This document shows positions 36,238 to 45,866 of a stretch of DNA of 64,000 bases, in pieces. The translations under genes and the position numbers were made by a program. Below the pieces are notes generated by a model. It was not told the DNA's origin. It saw only the letters and a program-made list of their open reading frames with translations, and did not search any database. Source of the stretch: Maribacter algarum (ex Zhang et al. 2020) (lineage in GTDB: Bacteria > Bacteroidota > Bacteroidia > Flavobacteriales > Flavobacteriaceae); assembly GCF_005885635.1 (NCBI RefSeq), contig NZ_VATY01000001.1, forward strand, positions 372,001-436,000, in the 5' to 3' direction. Numbering within the stretch: position 1 is the stretch's first letter; each line of letters opens with the position of its first letter.

Positions 36238-37593
36238 ATGAAAAAATTTAAAAAATCAGACTTAGTTATTCCAATCTCCATTGTGATACATCTATGTATT
36301 ATTAATGGCATACTATGGTTGCTTACCCCAGAAACGTACCTCAATAAAATCAATTACATCTACTACAATGTAGCATGGCTAAGTATTGCATATGCAATTA
36401 ATTACTACCCCACAGATAGGAAGGAACGATTCACTACTAATTTTCACAAGAGCTTTCAACTATATATTGTTTTCGGACTAGCATACTTTGCGCTATTTGG
36501 TTTTACAAACCAAAGCTTTGATTCTTTAGAATATCAACTCCTTATTTTCGCCTTAATATGCCTATGTATTACCTGGTATCGGGTAATTTTCTTTTGGGCA
36601 AGGGGTAAGTATCGAAAAGTAGGGGGGAATTCTGTTAACGTTGTGGTTATCGGACGAGACACGATGCTAAAGAAAATTCGCAATGTATTCGATGATCCTT
36701 TTCTTGGGTATCGTTACAAAGGCTATTTTGACGATATACCTTCGACCAGCCCAACCTATCTAGGCAAAGTCTTAGACTGCTTCTTATATATCCTTGAAAA
36801 TGATATCGACGAGATTTATTGTGTTGCCTCAAAATTCAACAAAAAAGAACTCCAGAATCTTATCAATTTTGCGGATAATAATCTGATTCGAATAAAAGTC
36901 ATTCCCGATAACAAACAAATATTTTCTAGGGCAATGTCAATTGAATCTTATGACAATATTCCCGTACTAAATTTAAGAAACGTTCCGTTAGATACAGAAT
37001 ACGCGAGAATATTAAAGCGTACCTTCGATATCGTATTTTCTTCAATTGTAATCGTCGGCGTGCTATCCTGGCTATCACCTATACTTTTTATTTTGGTCAG
37101 ATTAGAGTCACCAGGATCTTTATACTTTAAGCAAAAACGTCACGGCCTTAAAAGAAAACCTTTTTGGTGTTACAAATTTCGATCTATGACCTCATCTGCA
37201 GATGCTCATACAAAAATGGCCACAAAAAATGATATGCGTCTTACCCGTATGGGTAAATTCATGCGAAAGACTAGTATCGACGAACTCCCACAGTTTTTTA
37301 ATGTATTCATGGGAGATATGAGTGTCGTAGGCCCAAGACCTCATATGGAATTACATACTTTAGACTATGAGGTTTCAGTAGACAAATACCTAGTTAGACA
37401 TTTTGTAAAACCAGGCATAACAGGTCTTGCTCAAATAAAAGGTTTTAGAGGAGAAATTATTGAAAAAGCGGATATTCTAAACCGAACAAGACTGGACATT
37501 TTTTATGTTGAAAAATGGTCGTTATGGTTAGATTTTGATATTATTTTCAAAACAGTTTTCAATGTATTCAAAGGGGAGGAACGAGCTTATTAA
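36238..37593 (+). CDS. WbaP-type polyprenyl glycosylphosphotransferase (initiating transferase)
   Basis: 451 residues. It transfers a hexose-1-phosphate (often glucose) to undecaprenyl phosphate, starting repeat-unit assembly. Four or so N-terminal membrane helices precede a CoA-binding-like middle domain (NVVVIGRDTMLKKIR). The catalytic C-terminal half begins RTFDIVFSSIVIV and carries YFKQKRHGLKRKPFWCYKFRSM, then TRMGKFMRKTSIDELPQFFNVFMGDMSVVGPRPH and VKPGITGLAQIKG, the signatures of this family. It is the first gene of the locus on the plus strand and faces the large minus-strand array. Confidence 0.94.
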   Translation: MKKFKKSDLVIPISIVIHLCIINGILWLLTPETYLNKINYIYYNVAWLSIAYAINYYPTDRKERFTTNFHKSFQLYIVFGLAYFALFGFTNQSFDSLEYQLLIFALICLCITWYRVIFFWARGKYRKVGGNSVNVVVIGRDTMLKKIRNVFDDPFLGYRYKGYFDDIPSTSPTYLGKVLDCFLYILENDIDEIYCVASKFNKKELQNLINFADNNLIRIKVIPDNKQIFSRAMSIESYDNIPVLNLRNVPLDTEYARILKRTFDIVFSSIVIVGVLSWLSPILFILVRLESPGSLYFKQKRHGLKRKPFWCYKFRSMTSSADAHTKMATKNDMRLTRMGKFMRKTSIDELPQFFNVFMGDMSVVGPRPHMELHTLDYEVSVDKYLVRHFVKPGITGLAQIKGFRGEIIEKADILNRTRLDIFYVEKWSLWLDFDIIFKTVFNVFKGEERAY

Positions 37594-37749
37594 GAAGATT
37601 TCCAAACGGTATTTTAATCATCAAATAAAGTTATATTTAGCAGAAATATTTTAAAAAGAATTAACCTAGTTTTCTGCTTTTAGCTGTTTTTAGAAAAACA
37701 TATTTAAATTACCATATCCAAATAGTTAAAGTTTTCAAATCCTTATTAA

Positions 37750-38508
37750 GTGATTGATAAAAACCCTTTGATTAGTATAATAACCGTAGTCTATAATGGC
37801 GAACGGTATTTACAACAGACCATTGATAGTGTAGCAAATCAGAGCTATAAAAATATCGAATATATAATCGTAGATGGAGAGTCCACTGACGCTACACTTT
37901 CTATTATTAAAAAAAATAGCAACCATATTTCACAATGGATTAGTGAGCCCGATGAAGGGTTGTACGATGCAATGAATAAAGGTATCGGAATGGCTAAGGG
38001 GGTTTTAATAGGCATCATCAATAGTGACGACTGGTATGAACTTAATGCCGTAGAAACTGTTGTTAATACCTATCTAGAGTTTCCTCAAAAAACAATATTC
38101 CACTCAAATCGTTTTGATGTTGATAATGATACTAAAAAAATCAGAAAATTTAATCCATCAAATTTTAAATTCAAATATTACGGAATGACATACAACCATC
38201 CAAGTATGTTCATTTCTCCCAGGGAATATAAAGAACATTTGTACAATACTACGCTAAAGTCGCTTTCAGATTACGAATTTATACTTACCGCATTTTTAAG
38301 GGATCCTGATAGATTTTACTATATCGACCAAACCTTGGTCAATTATCGACTAGATGGTATAAGTGCTCATATGGGGTTTTTAGAAAGTAAAAAAGAGGCA
38401 TATCTTGCGAGAAGGCAAGCTGGAATGTCAATTTTAGAACGTGTCTTTGCAGTCATTTTCGGGTCTTTAGTTAGACTTTTTTACCCCATTTTTAAATTCT
38501 TGAAATAA
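37750..38508 (+). CDS. Family 2 glycosyltransferase
   Basis: 252 residues. It starts at a GTG: a stop codon TAA lies directly upstream in frame (37747-37749), and no ATG precedes the conserved ISIITVVYNGERYLQQTIDSV. IIVDGESTDAT is the nucleotide-binding strand and GIINSDDWY the DxD-like metal site. DEGLYDAMNKGI is typical of GT2 enzymes that build exopolysaccharide repeat units (WcaA-like). It should be cytosolic and add one sugar to the lipid-linked intermediate. The donor is not known. The next glycosyltransferase begins two bases after its stop. Confidence 0.92.
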   Translation: MIDKNPLISIITVVYNGERYLQQTIDSVANQSYKNIEYIIVDGESTDATLSIIKKNSNHISQWISEPDEGLYDAMNKGIGMAKGVLIGIINSDDWYELNAVETVVNTYLEFPQKTIFHSNRFDVDNDTKKIRKFNPSNFKFKYYGMTYNHPSMFISPREYKEHLYNTTLKSLSDYEFILTAFLRDPDRFYYIDQTLVNYRLDGISAHMGFLESKKEAYLARRQAGMSILERVFAVIFGSLVRLFYPIFKFLK

Positions 38509-38510
38509 TT

Positions 38511-39551
38511 ATGGGTGCGTTTCGAGAAAAAGAAATTCTGAAGGTTGGATTATTTTACCCTGATTTAGACAAAGAAGGGGGCTACCCTCGTGATGTTTTA
38601 CGTTTATTCAAAGAACTGGAGAGTAAAGATGGTATTAAAGTAAAAAAAATCAAAAGTCTACCTCAGCTCCTTGTTTCGCTCAAAAAGTTAGACTGTGTTC
38701 ATGTTTTTGGCTTTTTTTCTTTCAAAATTTTCCTAACATGTCTGTTATGTATTGTCTTTAATAAAAAATATATAGTATCAGTTTTCGGCCAGTTATTACC
38801 GGGAGCCCTATCCATTGGCAAACTAAAAAAGATTTTCTTCATCAATTGCTTTGGTCGTTTTATTTTAAGAAGAGCGAGCAAAATTCATGTATTCACAGAT
38901 TACGAAGCGAAAGAACTTATTAAATATCAAATTTCAACACCAACTTTTAAGAGTTTTTTTGGAATATATCCCGAAGACGTCAAAAATACCCAAGAAATTA
39001 TGCCTTTGGTCATGAAAAAACCATTTTTACTCTTCTTTGGACGACTAGATATCCATCAAAAAGGGTTAAATATTTTATTGGAAGGTTTTAAAAAATATAG
39101 TATCAAAAGTGAAATGTTTGATTTGGTAATTTCCGGACGTAACTACAATAACGGAAATCTGTATATTGAAAATTTTCTAAGGAAAAATAATTCAAAAAGT
39201 AGAATTCATTTTTTAGGCGAGGTTACTGAAGTAGAAAAAGAAGCTTTATACTCTTATGCCGCAGCGATTATATATCCTTGCCATTTTGATGGAAATCCAA
39301 GACCGCTAAGACACGCCCTTTGTAGGAAGAAAAAGATATTGACTACTTTTCAAACTAATTTTGCCGATCAACTAGAACCTCACAACTGGGGGGTACTATT
39401 TGAAAACACTAGTTTGGACTTAGCCGAGGGAATTGAGAAATTTGAGGAAGTATCAACAAAGATTCCTTATGAAGAACCTTCAAAAACGAGATCTTGGGAT
39501 TATTGCAGCAATGAATTTATGGTAGCGTATGCCGCCACAATTAATAATTAA
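38511..39551 (+). CDS. Family 4 glycosyltransferase
   Basis: 346 residues of GT-B fold. The C-terminal Rossmann domain is clear: PFLLFFGRLDIHQKGLNILLEGF, then IHFLGEVTEVEKEALYSYAAAIIYPCHFDGNPRPLRHALC, where the usual E-x7-E motif is partly changed (FDGNPRPLRHAL in place of EGxPxxxLEAM). The N-terminal acceptor domain is less conserved. It follows the GT2 gene by two bases, so the two are co-transcribed, and its stop is one base from the convergent stop of the FAD-type gene. Sugar specificity unknown. Confidence 0.84.
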   Translation: MGAFREKEILKVGLFYPDLDKEGGYPRDVLRLFKELESKDGIKVKKIKSLPQLLVSLKKLDCVHVFGFFSFKIFLTCLLCIVFNKKYIVSVFGQLLPGALSIGKLKKIFFINCFGRFILRRASKIHVFTDYEAKELIKYQISTPTFKSFFGIYPEDVKNTQEIMPLVMKKPFLLFFGRLDIHQKGLNILLEGFKKYSIKSEMFDLVISGRNYNNGNLYIENFLRKNNSKSRIHFLGEVTEVEKEALYSYAAAIIYPCHFDGNPRPLRHALCRKKKILTTFQTNFADQLEPHNWGVLFENTSLDLAEGIEKFEEVSTKIPYEEPSKTRSWDYCSNEFMVAYAATINN

Positions 39552-39552
39552 A

Positions 39553-40617
39553 TCAAGGTAACGAACACCATTCTATCTCGTGCAAGTCACTATATTCCCA
39601 TTGTCCAAAGCGACCAAAAGGTAGAATATTGTTTTCCTTAAGAATAGCGATGTTTTCCAAAGTAGTTTCATCTTCTATATTTTCAGTTGGATAACTCGTT
39701 GGAGCATATAAATCCCGTAAATATTTCAACTCCTTAATTTCAGGCACAATTTCTTTTATGCGCAGTTGAATTGCCTTTTCTTGGACCTCTCCATACTTAT
39801 GTGCTTGCAATTGTACAAGTAATAAAGAATCAGTGACCGAAATACATCTTAAGATTGAAGAATTGTAATCACAATCATAAACAACTTCATTTTCTTCCAT
39901 TTCTCCATCAAAAGTATAATAGAAAAAATAGGCAGGAATACTTTCAAAGTTATAGGCAGAAGGTTTTTGACAAAGACTCAACAATTCGGGCAAATGTATT
40001 GTAGATATAAGGTGATCGTAATTTATAATAATTTCATTGGTAATTACTTCTTTTTTAAGGTAATCAATTTTTTCAATGTCACTGTACTGTATAATATTAG
40101 GCTCTATTTTTTGGATGGCCAGATTAAACAATGAAAGTCCATTGATATAACCGATTCGGGTGGCTTTATTTTTAGATAAATAGTGTCTTTCGATTTTTGA
40201 ACGTACTTGTTTATATGGCTTGGTTAGCATCTTTTCACTCCACTGTTTTAAACCTAAACAAAGCCACTTATTTATACTTTCATTTGAAATCATAAAATCG
40301 GCAAGAGAGTTTTCTCCAATAGTATGTTCTCTAAAATCAAAATTTGCCACATCGGTATACCTAACCCTTATAGGCTTTTGCTTAGGAATATTCTTAAATA
40401 AATCGCTTAGGTAAAGTTCTGATTCAAGTACAGGAAAAATTGGCAGGGGACTGAACTCGATTTCATGGTGCTGTATAGTTAAAAAGTGATTTCTAGAGGA
40501 TTTTTTTAAAATAACAATATCACTAGCATTATATCTTTCCAATAATTTGTGATAAGCTATTAGCGAGGCGTAACCATATCCAAGAAGACATATTTTTTTA
40601 TGTATTTTTTTCTTCAT
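39553..40617 (-). CDS. FAD/NAD(P)-binding oxidoreductase-like protein
   Basis: 354 residues. The N-terminus KICLLGYGYASLIAYHKLLERY is a Rossmann strand-loop-helix; the loop is GxGxxS, so the third glycine of the dinucleotide signature is a serine. The C-terminus ILPFGRFGQWEYSDLHEIEW resembles the last FAD-contacting segment (GRYGxWEY) of UDP-galactopyranose mutase-like and amine-oxidase-like proteins. A middle DHLISTIHLPELLSL also fits that fold. Within a polysaccharide locus, a nucleotide-sugar mutase or dehydrogenase role is plausible. It is the last gene of the minus-strand array, 51 bp after the synthase fusion. Confidence 0.62.
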   Translation of the reverse strand: MKKKIHKKICLLGYGYASLIAYHKLLERYNASDIVILKKSSRNHFLTIQHHEIEFSPLPIFPVLESELYLSDLFKNIPKQKPIRVRYTDVANFDFREHTIGENSLADFMISNESINKWLCLGLKQWSEKMLTKPYKQVRSKIERHYLSKNKATRIGYINGLSLFNLAIQKIEPNIIQYSDIEKIDYLKKEVITNEIIINYDHLISTIHLPELLSLCQKPSAYNFESIPAYFFYYTFDGEMEENEVVYDCDYNSSILRCISVTDSLLLVQLQAHKYGEVQEKAIQLRIKEIVPEIKELKYLRDLYAPTSYPTENIEDETTLENIAILKENNILPFGRFGQWEYSDLHEIEWCSLP

Positions 40618-40668
40618 TTTATTATTGGTTAAAATTGTTTTGGTTCTTTGTAAAATACAATCTAGAAA

Positions 40669-43600
40669 CTAATAGTGGTTCGCTTTATGACCTTCAGATA
40701 GAGGTGTATTTAAAGTTTCGATGACCGAAGTTGCAACGTTCGCTTCAGTATATGTTAGTAAAAGATTGTAATTAGTGTACTCGGTTGGTATGGTAACATC
40801 AATCTTAGAATTAATACCAAGTGGTTTTATTGCTAATACATTGCCACTTTGATCATACTTGATAAACATCCATTCAAATTTATCCTTCAAATTTTTGGTA
40901 TTTGTATGCTCCCATTTCCCATCTTGATTAATTAATGCATGATAACTTACCTTATCACCTGGCATAAGCCTTAAAGAAGGTTTCAAAATTCTAATTTTAG
41001 GCACTAAAAAGGTATGCTTTGGTACATTCCAGATATTTTTAAGTTTAAAAAAATCTGACTTCTTTTTACCTCTAAAATCAAGAACTCCGTCGAAGGTAAT
41101 ATCTTTAACCCTCCATTCATTCTGCCAATTTTTAATGAAAATTGACTTATTTGCCAATACCTTATAGTTATTGATATAGTTCCGTACATCTATGCTACTT
41201 ATAAAATGTTGTATATTATTCGACTCCGCAAACTTCACAAATTCATTCAAAAAGTAATCATCCCCGACTTTTAATCCATATGCGTCGACTGTTATGCCCT
41301 TTGATTTCATGTTACGTACCCTTTCAATAGAAAATTGCGAAAGTTGAATTTCTTGCATGACATATCTTTGACTGTCAACTCGATGAATTTCATTTACCAA
41401 GTCACGGAGCCATTGATAATATGCCTCTTCTTGCTTTAAGAAAACAAAATAATTATTGCAATTTCTAAGTCTAGACCAGAAATCATCCTTTAGTAACCAA
41501 CCCTTTATATGAACATGATTATTTAATTCTTTGATTCTTTGAATAATTTTATTTTTAAGTTCCTCAAGCAATATTTTATCTTTTACAAAATCTACCGTAT
41601 TTAATAAATCGAAACTGTATATTAAGTCGAGTTTATTCTCTTTCGAGTATTTCAAAACATTCTTATCATAAATAGAAGATTCTTTATATTTCAAAAAATT
41701 AATGTTTAGCTCTTTCATCAAACGAAAATCACGTTCGAGCTCCCCTTTTTTCGCCACATAATTATTCTCTATCCAGTTTACATATTTTTCATAACCTGCT
41801 CCTTGTATTTTCTGATCTATTTGTTTGGGAACGTAACTGTTTTTAATAATGGTATCGTTCATTACATTCTCACCATTAAAAGTATCATTCTTCGAGAAGA
41901 AAGAAAAGTTACTGGCATTGTAGTCCGAGAACGACCAATCTAAATATTCATAAGAGTATTCATGCTTATTGATAGGAATATTTTTATCGAAAGATGAGTT
42001 AAAGAAAACTACTGCATTAATTTCTGGGTATAAAGAATCAATTGAACTAAAGGCATTGTGAAACCATTCTTTTCGATTCCCGCCAATTTTCAAAGAACCC
42101 AATTCCGCAAGCAAAACAGGTTTGTAAGGCAGTTGCTTTAGCCCTTCATGAAAAGGGTGGTAAAGTTCTTTGAATTCATACCATTTACCATCCGAATTTA
42201 GTTTTCCATAATTTAACAGGGTTATACCAATCCAATCAACAAATTCATCACCCGGATAATATTTTGCAATTGCATTGTCCTTCCAGGGATTCCATACCCA
42301 TACAACATTTTCAACATGCATATTTTCAAATATTCTATAAACATATTGCCAAGCTTCTATAAACTCCTCAGGCGTATTTTTACCTGTCAAAGACCATGGA
42401 TATCCTGGATTATCAAATTCATGTGCAAATCGCAAAAATACAGGAGCATCAAACTCTTGAATTCTCCTTGCCATTTTTTTTATATAATTGTCAAATGTTC
42501 CCTCGGTAATATGATAAAAAACCTTTTTATTATCGCTAAGTCCAGGAATTGAATCACTAATTTGGAAGTCACTCGTCCAAGGTTCCCAAGATATCATTGG
42601 TACAGCACTACTTGTTTTTATTTGTTGTAGATACTCCATGGAAATGAGACTTTTCTCTGAATCTCCCCAAGGAATATACATTGATACAATTTGATAATTC
42701 AATTTGGTTTTTTTCTGGATTTTACTGATTTGTTCAATATCAGAAATACCCGTAGAATCAGATGGTTCGAAAATCCCATAATACATATAACTCATATTCG
42801 TTTCAGTATATGATTCTACATCTTCCCAGACACTTTCTTCTATTTTATTGAGTAAGAAGTAGGATAAAAATATGGATGCCATCAAAATTGGGAGAGCTAT
42901 TTTACGAATACTAGTAAAAATGATATTGGAAAGATTGCTAATATATTCTTTAATCTTCTTTAGCGAATCAATAGTATGGCTTTCTAAATTGGTCCTTAAT
43001 ATTCTATTTCTATTCATAAGTTTAGAGGCTCCGTAAACACTCATAAACATAAATACAGCGTTTAACAAAGCAAAAAAGGCCATAATAAGACTAAAGGGGG
43101 TTAAATCCCTATTTAGGCCATAAACGATAGCAATTACCGATAGAGCCCCAATAATTATGTTCGGAATAGCGATCGTCAGATTAGTTTCTTGGTTTTCACT
43201 TTTAGGGGTTGGAAGATATGGAATCTTTTTTCTGACAAATGTATAAACTACTCCCAGCGAATAAACCCACCATGTAATTATTTGCAAAAGCCCACCTATA
43301 ATATGAAAACCCCTCTCTCGTTTATCAATAACCCATTGCTGAATATAGGTTCGAATCATGAGAGAACTCATATAAACGGGCATACTAATTATGACAAAGT
43401 ATAAAAAATTACCAGTCCATGGCATTTCAGACATAAACAACGAAATAATCGGGATCAAGAAACTTATTAAGTAAATAAAACCTATCAAATAGTGCAAGGG
43501 CAAAAGCGCATAATGAATTTTTTGTCTAGTAGTGAGTTGTCTAAATATTCTGGGGTAAACTTTGTATAGTAGTTCAAAAGTGCCCCTTGACCATTTTAAT

Positions 43601-44493
43601 TGTTGCTTATAATAAGATGTTAGATCTACCGGAACCATACCCTTTGCTAGAATTTTGGGTACATAAACCGACTTCCAGCCCTTTGCATGAATAAGCATAG
43701 CTGTATGCATATCTTCCGCCAAACCTGGGGCATGTCCTCCAATACTATCAAGAGCTGATCTTCGAAAAGTACAATTCGCTCCAATCGCATTGACGGTACC
43801 ATAAGTGTTCATTCCCATCATCATGGGGCCATAAAAATGAAAAGTCTGTTCTGCTGCTCCTCTAGCTACTAATGTCTCATGCTTGTTGTGGTATGCTTGA
43901 ACAATTTGAACAAACCCGACCTTTTCATCTTTAAAATAAGGTATAACCTCGTTTAGAAGATGAGGCTTTGGTATGTGGTCTGGATCTAAAATCAGACATA
44001 TTTCTCCCTTGGCAAATCTTAGGGCGTTATTAATATTTCCCGCTTTGGCATCTACTCTGTTGTCTCTTGTGACATGTATTATTCCCAATTTTCGACATTC
44101 TTGCTTAAGAAAAGGATCATTGGCCTCATCACATAGATAAGTATTATGCGGATAGGTAATATTCTGAATAGCTTTTAGAGTTTTAAGAGTCATTTCATAA
44201 GGCTCACCCGGAAAATATGTTGTTAAAACATCTACCGTAAATGCCCTATTCAGTTTAGGCTTTTCTGGAATGGAAATACTGAAATAATGATACCATAAGT
44301 ATACTTTCTTCAAGATTCCGTAGAAAATCAAGATTGAGAGGAGTGTATATAAGAGTGTATTTCCCTTAAATTCAGACTTATAGAAGAAATACAAAAAGTT
44401 GACAATACTGAGTAGTCCAATTACGATCATAATCTTGACGGTAATTGATTCAACTCTAGTAGGTGCTTTAACCTCCCTCTTTTTTTTATTCAT
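40669..44493 (-). CDS. Processive GT2 synthase fused to a GH26 domain and a C-terminal barrel-like domain
   Basis: 1274 residues, three parts. (1) Residues about 1-500: two membrane helices, a cellulose-synthase-like GT2 with VDVLTTYFPGEP, CDEAND, LDPDH (DxD at 170-172), AED (259-261) and QQLKW (297-301, K in place of the usual R), then several membrane helices. (2) A further helix near 530-548 leads to a GH26-type domain (about 560-855) with FLRFAHEFDNPGYPW (acid/base E692), VVWVWNP, YYPGDEFVDWIGI and KPVLLAELGS (nucleophile E797). (3) Residues about 880-1274: a possible degenerate TIM barrel and a beta-rich end. The predicted layout puts polymerisation in the cytosol and cleavage outside, on one chain. 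It overlaps the preceding GH2-like gene by eight bases. Confidence 0.88.
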   Translation of the reverse strand: MNKKKREVKAPTRVESITVKIMIVIGLLSIVNFLYFFYKSEFKGNTLLYTLLSILIFYGILKKVYLWYHYFSISIPEKPKLNRAFTVDVLTTYFPGEPYEMTLKTLKAIQNITYPHNTYLCDEANDPFLKQECRKLGIIHVTRDNRVDAKAGNINNALRFAKGEICLILDPDHIPKPHLLNEVIPYFKDEKVGFVQIVQAYHNKHETLVARGAAEQTFHFYGPMMMGMNTYGTVNAIGANCTFRRSALDSIGGHAPGLAEDMHTAMLIHAKGWKSVYVPKILAKGMVPVDLTSYYKQQLKWSRGTFELLYKVYPRIFRQLTTRQKIHYALLPLHYLIGFIYLISFLIPIISLFMSEMPWTGNFLYFVIISMPVYMSSLMIRTYIQQWVIDKRERGFHIIGGLLQIITWWVYSLGVVYTFVRKKIPYLPTPKSENQETNLTIAIPNIIIGALSVIAIVYGLNRDLTPFSLIMAFFALLNAVFMFMSVYGASKLMNRNRILRTNLESHTIDSLKKIKEYISNLSNIIFTSIRKIALPILMASIFLSYFLLNKIEESVWEDVESYTETNMSYMYYGIFEPSDSTGISDIEQISKIQKKTKLNYQIVSMYIPWGDSEKSLISMEYLQQIKTSSAVPMISWEPWTSDFQISDSIPGLSDNKKVFYHITEGTFDNYIKKMARRIQEFDAPVFLRFAHEFDNPGYPWSLTGKNTPEEFIEAWQYVYRIFENMHVENVVWVWNPWKDNAIAKYYPGDEFVDWIGITLLNYGKLNSDGKWYEFKELYHPFHEGLKQLPYKPVLLAELGSLKIGGNRKEWFHNAFSSIDSLYPEINAVVFFNSSFDKNIPINKHEYSYEYLDWSFSDYNASNFSFFSKNDTFNGENVMNDTIIKNSYVPKQIDQKIQGAGYEKYVNWIENNYVAKKGELERDFRLMKELNINFLKYKESSIYDKNVLKYSKENKLDLIYSFDLLNTVDFVKDKILLEELKNKIIQRIKELNNHVHIKGWLLKDDFWSRLRNCNNYFVFLKQEEAYYQWLRDLVNEIHRVDSQRYVMQEIQLSQFSIERVRNMKSKGITVDAYGLKVGDDYFLNEFVKFAESNNIQHFISSIDVRNYINNYKVLANKSIFIKNWQNEWRVKDITFDGVLDFRGKKKSDFFKLKNIWNVPKHTFLVPKIRILKPSLRLMPGDKVSYHALINQDGKWEHTNTKNLKDKFEWMFIKYDQSGNVLAIKPLGINSKIDVTIPTEYTNYNLLLTYTEANVATSVIETLNTPLSEGHKANHY

Positions 44494-45859
44494 TATTTGG
44501 ATTTAGGACATAAAAAGGAACGTTCGCGGTTGCATGGAATTCCTTATTATCTTCAACATATACAAAAAGCCTATAAGGCCCTTCCTTCATTGGTGAAATG
44601 AAACTTGATTTCGTTGAACCACTGCTTAAAAAGAGATTATTTATCGGTGCTGGCTTTGCTTCTTCTCCGTAATGTAGGTAATTCCAATTCTCAGGCCGAA
44701 TTTCCCAACGGGTTTTAAATTGTGAAGAGGATTGATTATCTGCTAGCAATAGTTGTGTATTTACCTTTTCATTAGAGTTGAGAATAATACTTTCCTGCGC
44801 GCCCTTACCATTCAATAGAACATAATTAATTCTTGGACCCAAAAATGTTCGTTCTTGGTTTTTCCATAAGCTTTCCATTTCAAACACGGCTTGAGTCCTT
44901 TTGCCAGTCTCCGAAAAAAAACTGAACCAAGTGTGCGTTCTTTCTTGCTTATGGCCCCAATAAAAAGTCAACGACCCTAAGAATCTTCCATCGTCTAGAG
45001 TTTTAATATACTTTTCATATCTATTTTTATACTGTTCAGCCTTCTTGGTACTTGTCTGTTCTATTGGAGAATTCCATAAAGTTTGTTCTGCTTCCCAAGG
45101 GCCGTTAACTCCGAACTCACTAAAGACATAAGGTCCGTGCCATAGTGGATAAATCAGTTTCTTTCTAGAACCAAATGTACTTAACTCCCCAAAAATATTG
45201 ATGCTTAATAAATCTAGGTTATTGACCTTATGATTAATACTTAAAATTCTACTTCTATCAAAACCTCCCACTGCAGTACTTACTGGATGATTATGATCTG
45301 TTTCTTTAACCAGTCGAACAAGTTTATTAAAATTATCATAGAAATTATCATCACCAGGTAGATCAGGTGCTTTCAGTTCGTTACCTAACATCCAATATAG
45401 CAAGGCAGGGTGATTTTTGTACTTAATGACGAACGCCCTTATATCTTCAAAAAGACGATTCATTTGACTATTATTAGCATAAACCGAATCGGGGACTATA
45501 TATCTTGGTATAGGAATGTCCAAAATAACTGCTAAACCAGCTTTGTCCGCTTCATCTAAAGTCTGTACTAAATTGGTGGTGTCATAAATTCGTATCGTAT
45601 TTCCACCTGCTTTCTTTAGCTCTTTAAAATTAGAATTACCTGAAGTGCCTTTGATTAAGAAAATCTTACCGTTACGCACAAGTTCATAGCCCGAAGAGGT
45701 CTTTCTCACAAATACTGTTGCTTCTATTTTTTCTTGTGAACATGATTGGAATAAACCAAGAAAAAGTATAACGGCGGTTGTACTTATGGCTATTTTATTT
45801 TTATAATTTTCATAAAAAAAGCGCAGTATATATATAAATTTTTGATAAAAAATGGCCAA
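44486..45859 (-). CDS. GH2-like glycosidase-fold lipoprotein
   Basis: About 457 residues from a TTG at 45859; no in-frame ATG lies before the signal, so the exact start is uncertain. A lipoprotein signal ends LFQSC (C40). Next comes a TIM barrel of the GH2-C type: LIKGTSGNSNFKELKKAGGNTIRIYD, AGLAVILDIPI, HPALLYWMLGNELKAPD (acid/base E161), VFSEFGVNGPWE (likely nucleophile E248), FLGSLTFYWGHKQERTHTWFSFF. A small beta domain ends the protein. Both glutamates are present, so it may be active on the polymer of the adjacent synthase. It sits between wzc (7 bp gap) and the synthase (8-base overlap). Confidence 0.8.
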   Translation of the reverse strand: MAIFYQKFIYILRFFYENYKNKIAISTTAVILFLGLFQSCSQEKIEATVFVRKTSSGYELVRNGKIFLIKGTSGNSNFKELKKAGGNTIRIYDTTNLVQTLDEADKAGLAVILDIPIPRYIVPDSVYANNSQMNRLFEDIRAFVIKYKNHPALLYWMLGNELKAPDLPGDDNFYDNFNKLVRLVKETDHNHPVSTAVGGFDRSRILSINHKVNNLDLLSINIFGELSTFGSRKKLIYPLWHGPYVFSEFGVNGPWEAEQTLWNSPIEQTSTKKAEQYKNRYEKYIKTLDDGRFLGSLTFYWGHKQERTHTWFSFFSETGKRTQAVFEMESLWKNQERTFLGPRINYVLLNGKGAQESIILNSNEKVNTQLLLADNQSSSQFKTRWEIRPENWNYLHYGEEAKPAPINNLFLSSGSTKSSFISPMKEGPYRLFVYVEDNKEFHATANVPFYVLNPNNE

Positions 45860-45866
45860 ACGTATT

